Shown here: in pieces, positions 7,492 through 15,174 of the stretch
How positions within the stretch are numbered: the stretch's first letter is position 1
Layout of the letters: the number at the start of each line of letters is the position of its first letter
Assembly: GCA_005889075.1 (NCBI GenBank)
Contig: VBDQ01000010.1
Location: 1-32,296, forward strand
Origin: Chloroflexota bacterium
GTDB taxonomy: Bacteria; Chloroflexota; Limnocylindria; P2-11E
DNA length: 32,296 nucleotides
Direction of reading: 5' to 3'
Made by a program: the position numbers and the translations under genes
Notes under the pieces: generated by a model
Seen by the model: the letters and a program-made list of their open reading frames with translations, nothing else
The model's database searches: none
Told to the model about the DNA's origin: nothing

Positions 7492-7502
7492 GCTAGGTCG
7501 GC
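7431..7502 (-). tRNA. tRNA-Thr (anticodon TGT)
   Basis: A 72-nt cloverleaf reads on the minus strand: acceptor GCCGACC/GGTCGGC, D arm GCTC/GAGC, anticodon stem GTGGT/ACCAC around loop TTTGTAA (anticodon TGT, decoding ACA), T arm CCGGG/CCCGG with TTCGAGC loop, discriminator T; CCA is not encoded. The T loop and all stems pair fully. The nitroreductase reading frame runs across most of it on the other strand. The next 286 bp to the right (7503-7788) hold no gene I can recognise. Confidence 0.95.
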
Positions 7503-7788
7503 AAAACTCGCGTGCGTTGATTTTCTCATCCCGGTGACGTTTGGTGTTACCCCGTCTCATCCGATCCTCTTCACGTGGGTCTTCAACAGCACCCGAGGAA
7601 GCCTGCTTCCAGGCCGCGCCCTCTCGACTCACTCGCGCACGCTCACCGTCTTACGCGACTTCCTAATCGGCCGGTCGTCGCGCGCCACGGGGTCGTCGCA
7701 CCGACGCTGCCGGAGCGCCTCGTAGCATCCTCTTGTTGATCGCATACCTCGCGCCTCCCCAGCGCTTCTTCGTACGGACACATATCGC

Positions 7789-8973
7789 CTGAGACGAACC
7801 GCAGACATCACGTTCCTCGCCAGCGTCGCGTTCGGCGTTGCCTTTTTGGTCTTGTTTGGCGCGGTCACCCGTCGGCAAGAGCTGATGCACATCACCGACT
7901 TTTCGGGCTTCTGGGCCGGCGGGCGTGCTCTCGTCCTGGGTGCCGATCCGTACGATCCGACCACCTGGACTGCGACCGTCGCGCGAATGGGCACGCAGCC
8001 GCCGGACACGCCCGTGTACGGATACCCGATGTGGGTCGCCATTGCGTTCGTTCCGCTCGCCTTGTTTCCGCTCGAGGTCGCAGGCTGGCTATGGACGCTC
8101 ACCACGTTCGCGCTCGCGATCGTCGCGGTCCGTGCCTTGCTTCGGTCATACCTGCCGGACCTTCCGTTGGCCAACGGGGTCGCGGGCTTGACGATCACGA
8201 TGTCCACGCCGGCCTATCACACCTTCGTCCTTGGCCAGTGGGGCTTCGCGCTCGTCGCAGCGAGCGCCGGCGCGATCCTCGCGTTTCGCCGTGGCCTTGA
8301 TCGCCGGGGCGTGATTTGCGCGCTTGCGTTCCTGGCGAAGCCGCAGCTCTTCGTCGCCGCCGCGGTCGGTCTCCTCACGACAGTGCGCGCAGCAATTAAC
8401 TGGCTCGTCCTGGTTGCATTTGTGCTCATCGCCAGCGCTCTCGTGCGACCCGGGTGGTGGGTCGGTTGGCTGGCGGTCGTCCCGGAGCGGCGGTTCAGCC
8501 TGCCTGCCACGATCTACTCGCTGCTGTCCGAGGCCGCCGGCCCGGCCGGCGCGTTTGTGGCCGTTCTCCTTGCGATCGCCGGCGTCGCCCTCGCCGCTCG
8601 GTTTCGCCGCGGAACGGATGGGGCTCGCGCTGTCTGGCTTGCTCTGTCATCTGCGATCGCGCCCTACGAATGGGCCTACGACCATCTGCTCTTGCTCGTG
8701 CCAATCATCGTGGCGGGCGGCGTGATTGCTCGCGGTGGGTCGCCGAGCGTCGCGAGCCGTTTGGTCCTTGTCGGCTCAGCGATCCTCCTTCTGATCTCGC
8801 CCCTGTTCTACGCGATCGCTATCAGCCGTCACCGAGAGACGTGGAGCGCCGTGATTCCCGTCGTGGTCTTCGTCCTCTTGGTCGCCGGGCTTTGGCGAGA
8901 CCGCGCCGTCGCTCCCAGTGGCGACTCAAGGCCGTTGGAGCAACACCCAACGTCCGGGCTCCTCGCCGAGTAG
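7789..8973 (+). CDS. GT87-like (DUF2029) polytopic glycosyltransferase
   Basis: Integral membrane protein of about 394 aa with roughly ten hydrophobic segments. The early loop ITDFSGFWAGGRALVLGADP matches the acidic first loop of GT-C enzymes of the GT87/DUF2029 group, which transfer mannose or other sugars from polyprenyl-phosphate donors outside the membrane; later AFLAKPQLF and APYEWAYDHLLLL are also family-like. The first canonical start (TTG 7846) falls inside the first membrane helix; the frame is open upstream and CTG 7789 restores a full helix (MRRTADITF...). No Shine-Dalgarno is seen. The 3' end overlaps the convergent gene by 48 bp. Donor and acceptor unknown. Confidence 0.75.
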   Translation: MRRTADITFLASVAFGVAFLVLFGAVTRRQELMHITDFSGFWAGGRALVLGADPYDPTTWTATVARMGTQPPDTPVYGYPMWVAIAFVPLALFPLEVAGWLWTLTTFALAIVAVRALLRSYLPDLPLANGVAGLTITMSTPAYHTFVLGQWGFALVAASAGAILAFRRGLDRRGVICALAFLAKPQLFVAAAVGLLTTVRAAINWLVLVAFVLIASALVRPGWWVGWLAVVPERRFSLPATIYSLLSEAAGPAGAFVAVLLAIAGVALAARFRRGTDGARAVWLALSSAIAPYEWAYDHLLLLVPIIVAGGVIARGGSPSVASRLVLVGSAILLLISPLFYAIAISRHRETWSAVIPVVVFVLLVAGLWRDRAVAPSGDSRPLEQHPTSGLLAE

Positions 8974-10326
8974 CAGCCAGTTCGCGTCGCGGAGCGCGAC
9001 CGCGAGGGCTCGATCCGGTCGCACCAGCACGAAGCGGACGCCCCGACGATCAAGCGCCTCGCGGTATCCCGGTCGAAGCGCGACCGCATTCTGGAATTCG
9101 GCGATGAGGCTCGGGGGATAGAGCGCCGCGCCGCGTCCATCGACGTAGGTCGGGTGCTCTGGGAGCGCGAAGATCAGATACCCGCCCCAGTCGTACTCGT
9201 TGAAGAGATTGCCCGTCCTGTCGCGAAGGAGCGGAACCGCCGCCATTGGGTACGCGGCGAGGTCCGGTGAACGAGAGCCAGCGATCAGGATGAACGCGGC
9301 CGCAGCGACGACCGATCCGACTACGACGAGCGACGCGGTGACGCGAGGGACGTTCGGAACTGGGGAGACGCGGCGGGCGAAGACCGCCGGGGCGAGCGCA
9401 GCGACAATCGGTGCGATGACCATCGAAGCGAATGGCAGCTGACGCTGGTGGAGCATCCCGAGAGCGGCGAACGGAACTGCGAGGCCAGCCCAAAGCAGCG
9501 GCGCGCGAAGCCGATCCGCAACTATGTCCCGACCAACGAGCATCGCGAGGCCCAGCGCTATCAACAACAGCGCGGCGAAGACGGTGCCTGCGCCGGTCGT
9601 CACGTCGAGTGGGCGCTCTTCGACGACGACGCTCGCGCTCGACGCATACCCGGCGGCCGCCGCGTAGGCCCCGATCCCGCTCGGATTTACGAGCGTCGCC
9701 GCCGCACTCACGACGAACACGAGGGTCAGAATGCGCCGGTCGCTCGCGCCCGAGAGCCACGATTCGACCGACACGACGCCGAGGACCGCGATGCCTACGA
9801 TGAACGCTCCATGCAGGTTCGCCCACAGCAGCGCGAGCGGAACGAGCACGAATGCGCGTCGCGCGTGCCCGTCGAGTCGAGCACTGAGCGCCACGAAGAG
9901 AAAGATCGGGAATAGCGCAAGCGAGAAGAGCTGCGGCCGGTCGCCCCAGATGATCTTCGAGACCAGAACGGCCGCGATGAGAGGAGCGATCGCCCAAAGC
10001 GGGTTCGATTGGTATCGCAAGACGACACGGGAAATGAAGAAGGTAGCGACGGCAACGAGCGCGGCCCGCAGAACCGAAATCGCCAGCCAATCGCCCGCCC
10101 GATAAAGGGCCGCGTAGACGACCTCGCCAAGCCACTGACCAGTCGAATAACCGGTGCCGGCCATCGTGAACGAGAACACGTCCCGGTCGAGCAGCTGACG
10201 GTGGTCGATCATCCAGGCGCCGCTCGCCAGGTGCCAGAAAAGATCGGGGTCGTTCGCGGGAAGAGTTGCGGCGAAGACCCCGACGATCGCCGCGAGGATC
10301 GCGGCGAAGACGGTCGTCGCTCTCAG
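8926..10326 (-). CDS. Polytopic membrane protein of GT-C-like family, function unknown
   Basis: 466 aa if started at CTG 10326. The N-terminal loop ANDPDLFWHLASGAWMID followed by DRDVFSFT is the signature of a widespread bacterial family with about ten membrane helices and a soluble C-terminal domain; the latter is recognised by NLFNEYDWGGYLIFAL and YVDGRGAAL. Members are thought to be GT-C-like but have no proven reaction. The ATG at 10212 is inside the conserved loop and cannot be the start. CTG 10326-10324 overlaps the TGA of the upstream GT2 gene as CTGA, which argues for coupled translation from CTG. It ends tail to tail with the GT87-like gene, overlapping 48 bp. Confidence 0.75.
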   Translation of the reverse strand: MRATTVFAAILAAIVGVFAATLPANDPDLFWHLASGAWMIDHRQLLDRDVFSFTMAGTGYSTGQWLGEVVYAALYRAGDWLAISVLRAALVAVATFFISRVVLRYQSNPLWAIAPLIAAVLVSKIIWGDRPQLFSLALFPIFLFVALSARLDGHARRAFVLVPLALLWANLHGAFIVGIAVLGVVSVESWLSGASDRRILTLVFVVSAAATLVNPSGIGAYAAAAGYASSASVVVEERPLDVTTGAGTVFAALLLIALGLAMLVGRDIVADRLRAPLLWAGLAVPFAALGMLHQRQLPFASMVIAPIVAALAPAVFARRVSPVPNVPRVTASLVVVGSVVAAAAFILIAGSRSPDLAAYPMAAVPLLRDRTGNLFNEYDWGGYLIFALPEHPTYVDGRGAALYPPSLIAEFQNAVALRPGYREALDRRGVRFVLVRPDRALAVALRDANWLLLGEEPGRWVLLQRP

Positions 10327-11066
10327 CGAGCCGAGTCCCGTCGCGCCAGAGGCACCTTGCGTGCAGCATTCTCGTCGAGCCGCGCCAGGATCGCGACGCG
10401 GACGAGCTCGCCGAGCGTCAAAACTGCGACCGAGAGCTGACCGCCTTTCGCGCGACCCGCGGTCCGAGGGTGCTGCACCACGGATACCACCGCGAACCGT
10501 CCGCCGCGGCGACTTGCGCGGAAAAGGATCTCCGGCAGGAGTGCGGCGCTCCGCGATGCGCTGCGAAAGCGCATCGACGCGAGAAGCGATCGGCGAAAGA
10601 GAAACACCGAGCTGAACTCCGGCACCTTCAGGCCAAAGAGAAGCCGGGCGATGAGGTGAAAGGCTCGGGAGAGCGTCTTGCGTCCTGCTCCCTCCAGCCG
10701 CTGCTCACGCACGCCGACGACGACGTCGGCCCGAGGGATTTCCGTGAGGAAGCGTTTTACCTCGCTCATCGAGATCTGCCCGTCGGCAGGTGCGAGAAAG
10801 ATCCAGTCGCCGCGCGCGTGACGAAAGCAGGTCGACATTGCTCCCGTGAAACCTCGATTACGCTCGTGCCGTACGACTCGGATGTCAGCGAGCTGTTCCG
10901 CGAGTCGATCGACGATCGCCCCGGTCCCATCACGGCTGCCGTCATCGACGATCAGGACCTCGGCGTCGCTGGGCGCGACCTCTTGCGCCGTGGCTCGCGC
11001 CTCGCGAATGGCACGCTCGATGTTCTGGACCTCGTCGAAAGCAGGGATCGCGATGGTGAGGAGCAT
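10323..11066 (-). CDS. GT2 family glycosyltransferase (polyprenyl-phosphate sugar synthase type)
   Basis: 247 aa, cytoplasmic/peripheral. GT-A nucleotide-sugar motifs: LTIAIPAFDEVQNI at the N-terminus, VLIVDDGSRDGT, ERNRGFTGAM, and the DxD-equivalent PADGQ. The C-terminus (HPRTAGRAKGG and on) matches the membrane-proximal HR/G/K pattern of DPM1-like enzymes that charge a polyprenyl phosphate with mannose or glucose. It would supply the lipid-linked sugar used by the neighbouring GT-C enzymes; that link is inference. ATG 11066 is very close to a TATAGT box at 11075-11080, so the message may be almost leaderless. Its stop overlaps the downstream CTG start. Confidence 0.85.
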   Translation of the reverse strand: MLLTIAIPAFDEVQNIERAIREARATAQEVAPSDAEVLIVDDGSRDGTGAIVDRLAEQLADIRVVRHERNRGFTGAMSTCFRHARGDWIFLAPADGQISMSEVKRFLTEIPRADVVVGVREQRLEGAGRKTLSRAFHLIARLLFGLKVPEFSSVFLFRRSLLASMRFRSASRSAALLPEILFRASRRGGRFAVVSVVQHPRTAGRAKGGQLSVAVLTLGELVRVAILARLDENAARKVPLARRDSAR

Positions 11067-11074
11067 GCGCGCGG

Positions 11075-11080
11075 ACTATA
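11075..11080 (-). promoter_or_regulatory. -10-like box of a near-leaderless GT2 transcript
   Basis: TATAGT on the minus strand, 8 nt upstream of the GT2 ATG. A transcription start about 6 nt downstream of the box would leave only 1-3 nt of leader. No convincing -35 box is visible at 16-18 nt spacing. Confidence 0.3.
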
Positions 11081-11179
11081 TGGGTCGATCGTGTCCCTTT
11101 GGTATCGCTAGGGCGGACGCGTGGATAGCCTTGCATCGTGGTCGCTACTAGGACCTCGCGGACGCCGCGCTAAGCGTCG

Positions 11180-12424
11180 ATGTTCAGCCGTTTGCTCCCA
11201 CGAGGCACCTACCTGTTCGCGTTCGCAGCGATCGTGCTCACGATCGCGTATGCCGCCTATCTCGCCCCCGATTGGGACCCGGCGCGCGATGACCAGCGAC
11301 AGTACGTCGCACTTGCCCGTGGCCTCGTCGAGCGCGGCGAGTACACGCACGCTGGCGTCGGCGAGCCATTCATCCCAGAGCCGCTGCGGTTTCCGGGGTA
11401 CCCACTGTTCCTTGCGCCGCTCTGCGTGTCGGGGTGCGACCCGTGGGTGATCGCGGTCGCGCAGGCCATCGCGCTGGCGGCGCTCGTGCTGCTCACCGCA
11501 CACCTCGCACGTCCGCTGCTCGGTGCCCGAGGCGCCGTGGCGGCGGCAGCGCTGGTTGCGCTGAATCCGGCGTTCTCCTTCTTCGCGGCGCACGCGCTCT
11601 CCGATCTCCTCGCGACTCTGCTATTCGCGGGAGCCGCCATTGGATTCACCAGCCTGAGCGGCCGGCCACGCATGTGGAGTGGTGCCGGTGCGGGTTTGCT
11701 CGCAGCGGCGCTGGTGCTCACCCGGCCCTTTCTGATATTCGGGCCGCCCCTCTTCGCACTGATCGCGATGACCAGCGCGAGGACACGCCGTGCCGCTGGT
11801 GCGCTGGTCGCGGCGCTCTTCGTGTTTCTCCTCGCGGTGACGCCGTACATCGCGTACACAGAGGTCAACTTCGGTCGGCCTGTCGCCGGTAGCACAGGAG
11901 CGCAGCTCTGGCTCGGCTACTTCCAGGGCCGATCGCCGGAACAGCTCGACGCTTTCGAGCGCGGCCAAGCGGAAGCCGGACGCTCGCGACTCGCCGCGTT
12001 CGACGCGATCGCCGACCGCGTCGCGCAAGCACATGAGTTCGTGGCGCTGGACGATGAGCTGCGGTCGCGCGCTTTCACTCTCATCGCTCACGATCCCGCC
12101 GGCTTCGTCGTAAGGGGCGTCGTGCGGTCAGTGGAGCTTTGGGCCGGCGACGTGCCGTTGCGAGCCGACACCGCCGCGGTGGCCGAAATTCGAGCGATCT
12201 GGATGGTGCTCAATCTCGCGCTGCTTGGCATAGGGATAGCGGGCGCGATCCGGCTCTCGCGCCTGAGTGGCCCGCTTGCCGTATTGCCGCTTGCGGTCAT
12301 TGCCGCCACGTGGATCGTCTCGTACCCCTTCTGGGCCGAGGGCCGTTTCTCGCTCCCCGCGCGCCCGTTCCTCTCGATCGGGGCAGTCGCCTTCTTCGCC
12401 CTCGCACGCAGACGAAGTCTCTAG
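11180..12424 (+). CDS. GT39/ArnT-like (PMT_2) membrane glycosyltransferase
   Basis: 414 aa with about ten membrane helices. The first extracytoplasmic loop carries DDQRQYVALARGLVERGEYT, the acidic pair and Tyr found in PMT/ArnT-type GT-C enzymes, followed by PEPLRFPGYPLFLAP (the RxPGYP motif). These enzymes transfer sugars from polyprenyl-phosphate donors to lipids or proteins. A hydrophilic segment at about 240-300 is the extracytoplasmic domain. ATG 11180 is divergent from the GT2 gene with 113 bp between; I see no strong Shine-Dalgarno. It converges on the next gene with 31 bp between stops. Confidence 0.85.
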   Translation: MFSRLLPRGTYLFAFAAIVLTIAYAAYLAPDWDPARDDQRQYVALARGLVERGEYTHAGVGEPFIPEPLRFPGYPLFLAPLCVSGCDPWVIAVAQAIALAALVLLTAHLARPLLGARGAVAAAALVALNPAFSFFAAHALSDLLATLLFAGAAIGFTSLSGRPRMWSGAGAGLLAAALVLTRPFLIFGPPLFALIAMTSARTRRAAGALVAALFVFLLAVTPYIAYTEVNFGRPVAGSTGAQLWLGYFQGRSPEQLDAFERGQAEAGRSRLAAFDAIADRVAQAHEFVALDDELRSRAFTLIAHDPAGFVVRGVVRSVELWAGDVPLRADTAAVAEIRAIWMVLNLALLGIGIAGAIRLSRLSGPLAVLPLAVIAATWIVSYPFWAEGRFSLPARPFLSIGAVAFFALARRRSL

Positions 12425-12455
12425 CGTTGGCTGGGCCCAGGCGCGTGCTTCATGG

Positions 12456-13595
12456 TCAAGCCGGTTGCCCGATCTTTTCAGCCGAGATCGGCACGGCGAC
12501 GGCTCGACGCGCACCTGCCGCGAGCGCCAAGCCGACCGCGAGCGCGATGGCGACGGCGGCGACGCCGATCCCCCTCAGTGGCGCGATCGCCTCGAGCTCA
12601 AGGAGCATCCAGCTCACGGCGCCTGCGGCACGGACCCAAGCAGGCACGTCGCCGAAAATGAGCAGGACCACGAGCGGCAACGCGAACAGCAGATACGGGT
12701 AGAAGACGAAGGCCGACACGAACGGAGCCGCCGCCAACGAGATCGCGAGCGGGAACTCCTTGTACAGCCGAGCCGGACGGTAGAGCGCCGCCGCCGCTAC
12801 ACCGAGCGAGGCGATGGCAAAGCCGAGGACGAGTCCGCGTCCCGGCCACTGCAGAAACACAGTCGGCAGGAGGTTCGAGCTCGTCGGCGGGCCGCCCACC
12901 AGGCGCGAGAGCACGACGAGCCAGTCGAGCCAGTCGCGGAGCAAGAACGGCAGCGTGATGAGAACGACGAAGGCGACGAGCACTGCCGCCGCGATGACCA
13001 CACGCAGCGCCCGAGCGGCTAGGAATAGGACCACCAGCGGCAGCGCGAGCAGCTTGAGGCCGACCGCGAGCCCGAATGTCGCGGCGGCAGGCCACATGCG
13101 TGCCCGGATCCGATACGCAACGATCACGAGCGCCAACGTGACCAGCGTCAGGTTGCCATTCGCCAGCTCCCACTGAAGCGGAAACGCGCCCAGGAAGAGA
13201 GCGACCGCGAGCGGCCGACGTGCCGGCGCGAATTCGCGCGCCAGCGCGATCGCGAGGACCACTGCGAGCACAGTGAGAGCGGTCGCCCAAATTGCGCTTG
13301 CCGTGGCGAACGGCAGCGCGAGCAGCGGAACGAAAAGGATCGCGATCGGCGGCGGATAGAGGTAAAGACCTTGGTCGCCAAGCTCGAAGCTCGGAAGGGC
13401 GAGCTGCGGATAAAGAGACTCGCCACCGACCAGGTGCGACGCCGCGGTCAGATAGGCGTAGAAGTCATACGAGCCGTAATTACGGCCGAGCCCACGTTGC
13501 TGGATAAGCAGGAAGATCGCGACGGCTGCGAGCGCGCATCCGGCGTATCCGGCAATACGCAGGGCGCGTTGGGAAGCAACAGGCAACCTCGGCAT
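12456..13595 (-). CDS. GT87-family polytopic glycosyltransferase
   Basis: 379 aa, about ten membrane helices. GT87 (DUF2029) signatures: SYDFYAYLTAASHLVGGESLYP in the first loop (acidic Asp for catalysis), YLYPPPIAILFVPLLAL, a Trp-x-Leu-Ala-Asn-Gly-Asn segment (WELANGNL), and GLKLLALP. Members include mycobacterial mannosyltransferases of lipomannan synthesis. ATG 13595 begins MPRLPVASQR and the first helix follows directly. It lies 64 bp downstream of rlmB on the same strand and may be read from the housekeeping operon. Sugar and acceptor unknown. Confidence 0.85.
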   Translation of the reverse strand: MPRLPVASQRALRIAGYAGCALAAVAIFLLIQQRGLGRNYGSYDFYAYLTAASHLVGGESLYPQLALPSFELGDQGLYLYPPPIAILFVPLLALPFATASAIWATALTVLAVVLAIALAREFAPARRPLAVALFLGAFPLQWELANGNLTLVTLALVIVAYRIRARMWPAAATFGLAVGLKLLALPLVVLFLAARALRVVIAAAVLVAFVVLITLPFLLRDWLDWLVVLSRLVGGPPTSSNLLPTVFLQWPGRGLVLGFAIASLGVAAAALYRPARLYKEFPLAISLAAAPFVSAFVFYPYLLFALPLVVLLIFGDVPAWVRAAGAVSWMLLELEAIAPLRGIGVAAVAIALAVGLALAAGARRAVAVPISAEKIGQPA

Positions 13596-13659
13596 CGTAG
13601 CGGCCGGTAGCGATGAGCCGATAGCGACGCTTAGGTGCGTTGATACGGTCTTGTTTCTG

Positions 13660-15171
13660 CTATTCGGTGGTCTTCTTCGGTGACCGCTTTCGCGGCGTCT
13701 TCGGCGTCTTCGGCTTCTTCGGCTTCGCCTCTTCGTTCGTTGGCGCGGCCGCGTCTGCGGCCGGCTCTCTAACCTCAGGCTCGATCGGCTCGGTCGGGGC
13801 CGGCTCGAGCGCAGCGGGCGCGATCTGGTCGGTCTCGTCGAGGCCACCCTCCTCTGCCTCGGCGGCTTCGCGCTCCCCATTCGGGATCTCTTCCGCGACA
13901 ACGACCGGCCGTGGCGTCCGCGTCTGCGCGGGTGGAACGTTGTGCCTTCGCTGACGGAGCGCCTCGTAGAGCAGGACCGTCCCCGCGGCCGCGGCATTGA
14001 GCGAGCTCACCTGCCCTTCCATGGGAATGCGCACGACCTGGTCGCAGCCCTCGAGAACAAGACGGCGGATGCCTTCGCCTTCTCCACCGATCACGATCGC
14101 GGTCGGTCCGCGGTAATCGACCTCGTCGTAGAGCAGGTCGCCGGACTCGTCAGCCGCGACGACCCAGACGCCTTTCTCCTTGATCGCGTCGATGGCCTGC
14201 CGCAGGTTCGCGACGTCGGCCACGAGCAGATGCTCGCTGGCACCGGCGCTCGTCTTCGCGACCGCTGGCGTGAGACCCACCGCGCGGTGGTGTGGGATGA
14301 CCACGCCATCGACGCCGGCGCCTTCGGCAGAGCGCAACAGCACGCCGAAGTTCTGCGGGTCCTGGAGCGAGTCGATGACGAGCACGAGCGCTGGGGTGGA
14401 GAGCGTGTCGAGATGGAGTAGGAGCTCATCCAGCTCGACGCCGGTCTTTCCTTCGACGATCGCGACGACGCCCTGGTGCTCCTCGATCGGCGAAAGCCGG
14501 TCGATCTCCATCTTGTCGACGAAGCGCACGAAGATCCGGCGCTGCTGCGCCTCCGTGATGAGGTCGTTGACCGCGCCTGTTCGCGTGCCGCGGTCCTCCG
14601 ACACGTAAACCCGGCGGATCCCTCGACCCGCACGCATCGCCTCGAGGATCGCGTGCGGTCCCGCGATCGGCTCGCCCGCCAGTTGATGTGAGGGCGCCGT
14701 CGCGCGCGGACCGGCGGTGACGCGCCGGATCGTGTCTTGATAGCGCTGCTGCCCCGCGCCGCCGCGCTGGCGCCAGCCGCCTCCGGCTGGTCGCGGCGGA
14801 CCGCCGCGCCAGCCTTGCTGGGCACCGGCCCCGCCGCGCTGACGTATGCGTCGCTCGTACGCCGCGAGCTCGCGCGATTGCTCGTTTTCCTCGCGGCTGG
14901 GCTGTGGCTGCGGCCGGAACGGCTGCCCGCCGTACTGAGGACGCGGACCGCCGTACTGCGGACGCTGATTGAACGGTGGACGGGGTGCGCCGAAACCGCC
15001 GCCCCCACGTCCTCTCCTGCCGCGCCTACGCCGGCGATTGGCGTCACCGTCGCCGAGCTGCTGCCCTTGCGGCTGCGGCGTTTCGGACTCCCCGTGCGGC
15101 GGCGCCGGCTGCGGATCGGACGGTGGCTGCGGTTCGTTCGAGGAGGGCTCGCTTCGCTCAGACTCGTCCAT
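13660..15171 (-). CDS. rlmB: TrmH/SpoU-family 23S rRNA 2'-O-methyltransferase (RlmB-like) with disordered tails
   Basis: 503 aa, about twice the usual 250. The SpoU substrate-binding domain starts near PIAGPHAILEAMRAG (about 170) and the trefoil-knot methylase carries the three motifs DPQNFGVLLRSAEGAG, IVIGGEGEGI and VRIPMEGQVSSLNAAAAG (250-400). It methylates ribose in 23S rRNA (G2251-type in the RlmB group). The extra length is an N-terminal Arg/Gly/Gln/Pro-rich tail ([14 protein letters not shown] and PQYGG repeats) and a C-terminal acidic then Lys/Pro-rich tail. ATG 15171 is 3 nt after the cysS stop. The cysS-rlmB pairing is conserved in many Gram-positive genomes. Confidence 0.88.
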   Translation of the reverse strand: MDESERSEPSSNEPQPPSDPQPAPPHGESETPQPQGQQLGDGDANRRRRRGRRGRGGGGFGAPRPPFNQRPQYGGPRPQYGGQPFRPQPQPSREENEQSRELAAYERRIRQRGGAGAQQGWRGGPPRPAGGGWRQRGGAGQQRYQDTIRRVTAGPRATAPSHQLAGEPIAGPHAILEAMRAGRGIRRVYVSEDRGTRTGAVNDLITEAQQRRIFVRFVDKMEIDRLSPIEEHQGVVAIVEGKTGVELDELLLHLDTLSTPALVLVIDSLQDPQNFGVLLRSAEGAGVDGVVIPHHRAVGLTPAVAKTSAGASEHLLVADVANLRQAIDAIKEKGVWVVAADESGDLLYDEVDYRGPTAIVIGGEGEGIRRLVLEGCDQVVRIPMEGQVSSLNAAAAGTVLLYEALRQRRHNVPPAQTRTPRPVVVAEEIPNGEREAAEAEEGGLDETDQIAPAALEPAPTEPIEPEVREPAADAAAPTNEEAKPKKPKTPKTPRKRSPKKTTE

Positions 15172-15174
15172 TGG

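Noticed and set aside
6349-7632. Minus-strand open frame (427 aa) over the nitroreductase and tRNA
   Set aside because: No recognisable motifs, runs through the tRNA gene, and the sense frame matches a known family.
9050-10369. Second minus-strand frame (439 aa) over the GT-C-like gene
   Set aside because: Arg-rich shadow; the other frame shows membrane helices and family motifs.
7712-13969. 14-bp identity GGAGCGCCTCGTAG at 7712-7725 and 13956-13969
   Set aside because: Short, within GC-rich sequence and one copy is in the antisense of the rlmB coding region; no flanking similarity, so probably chance.
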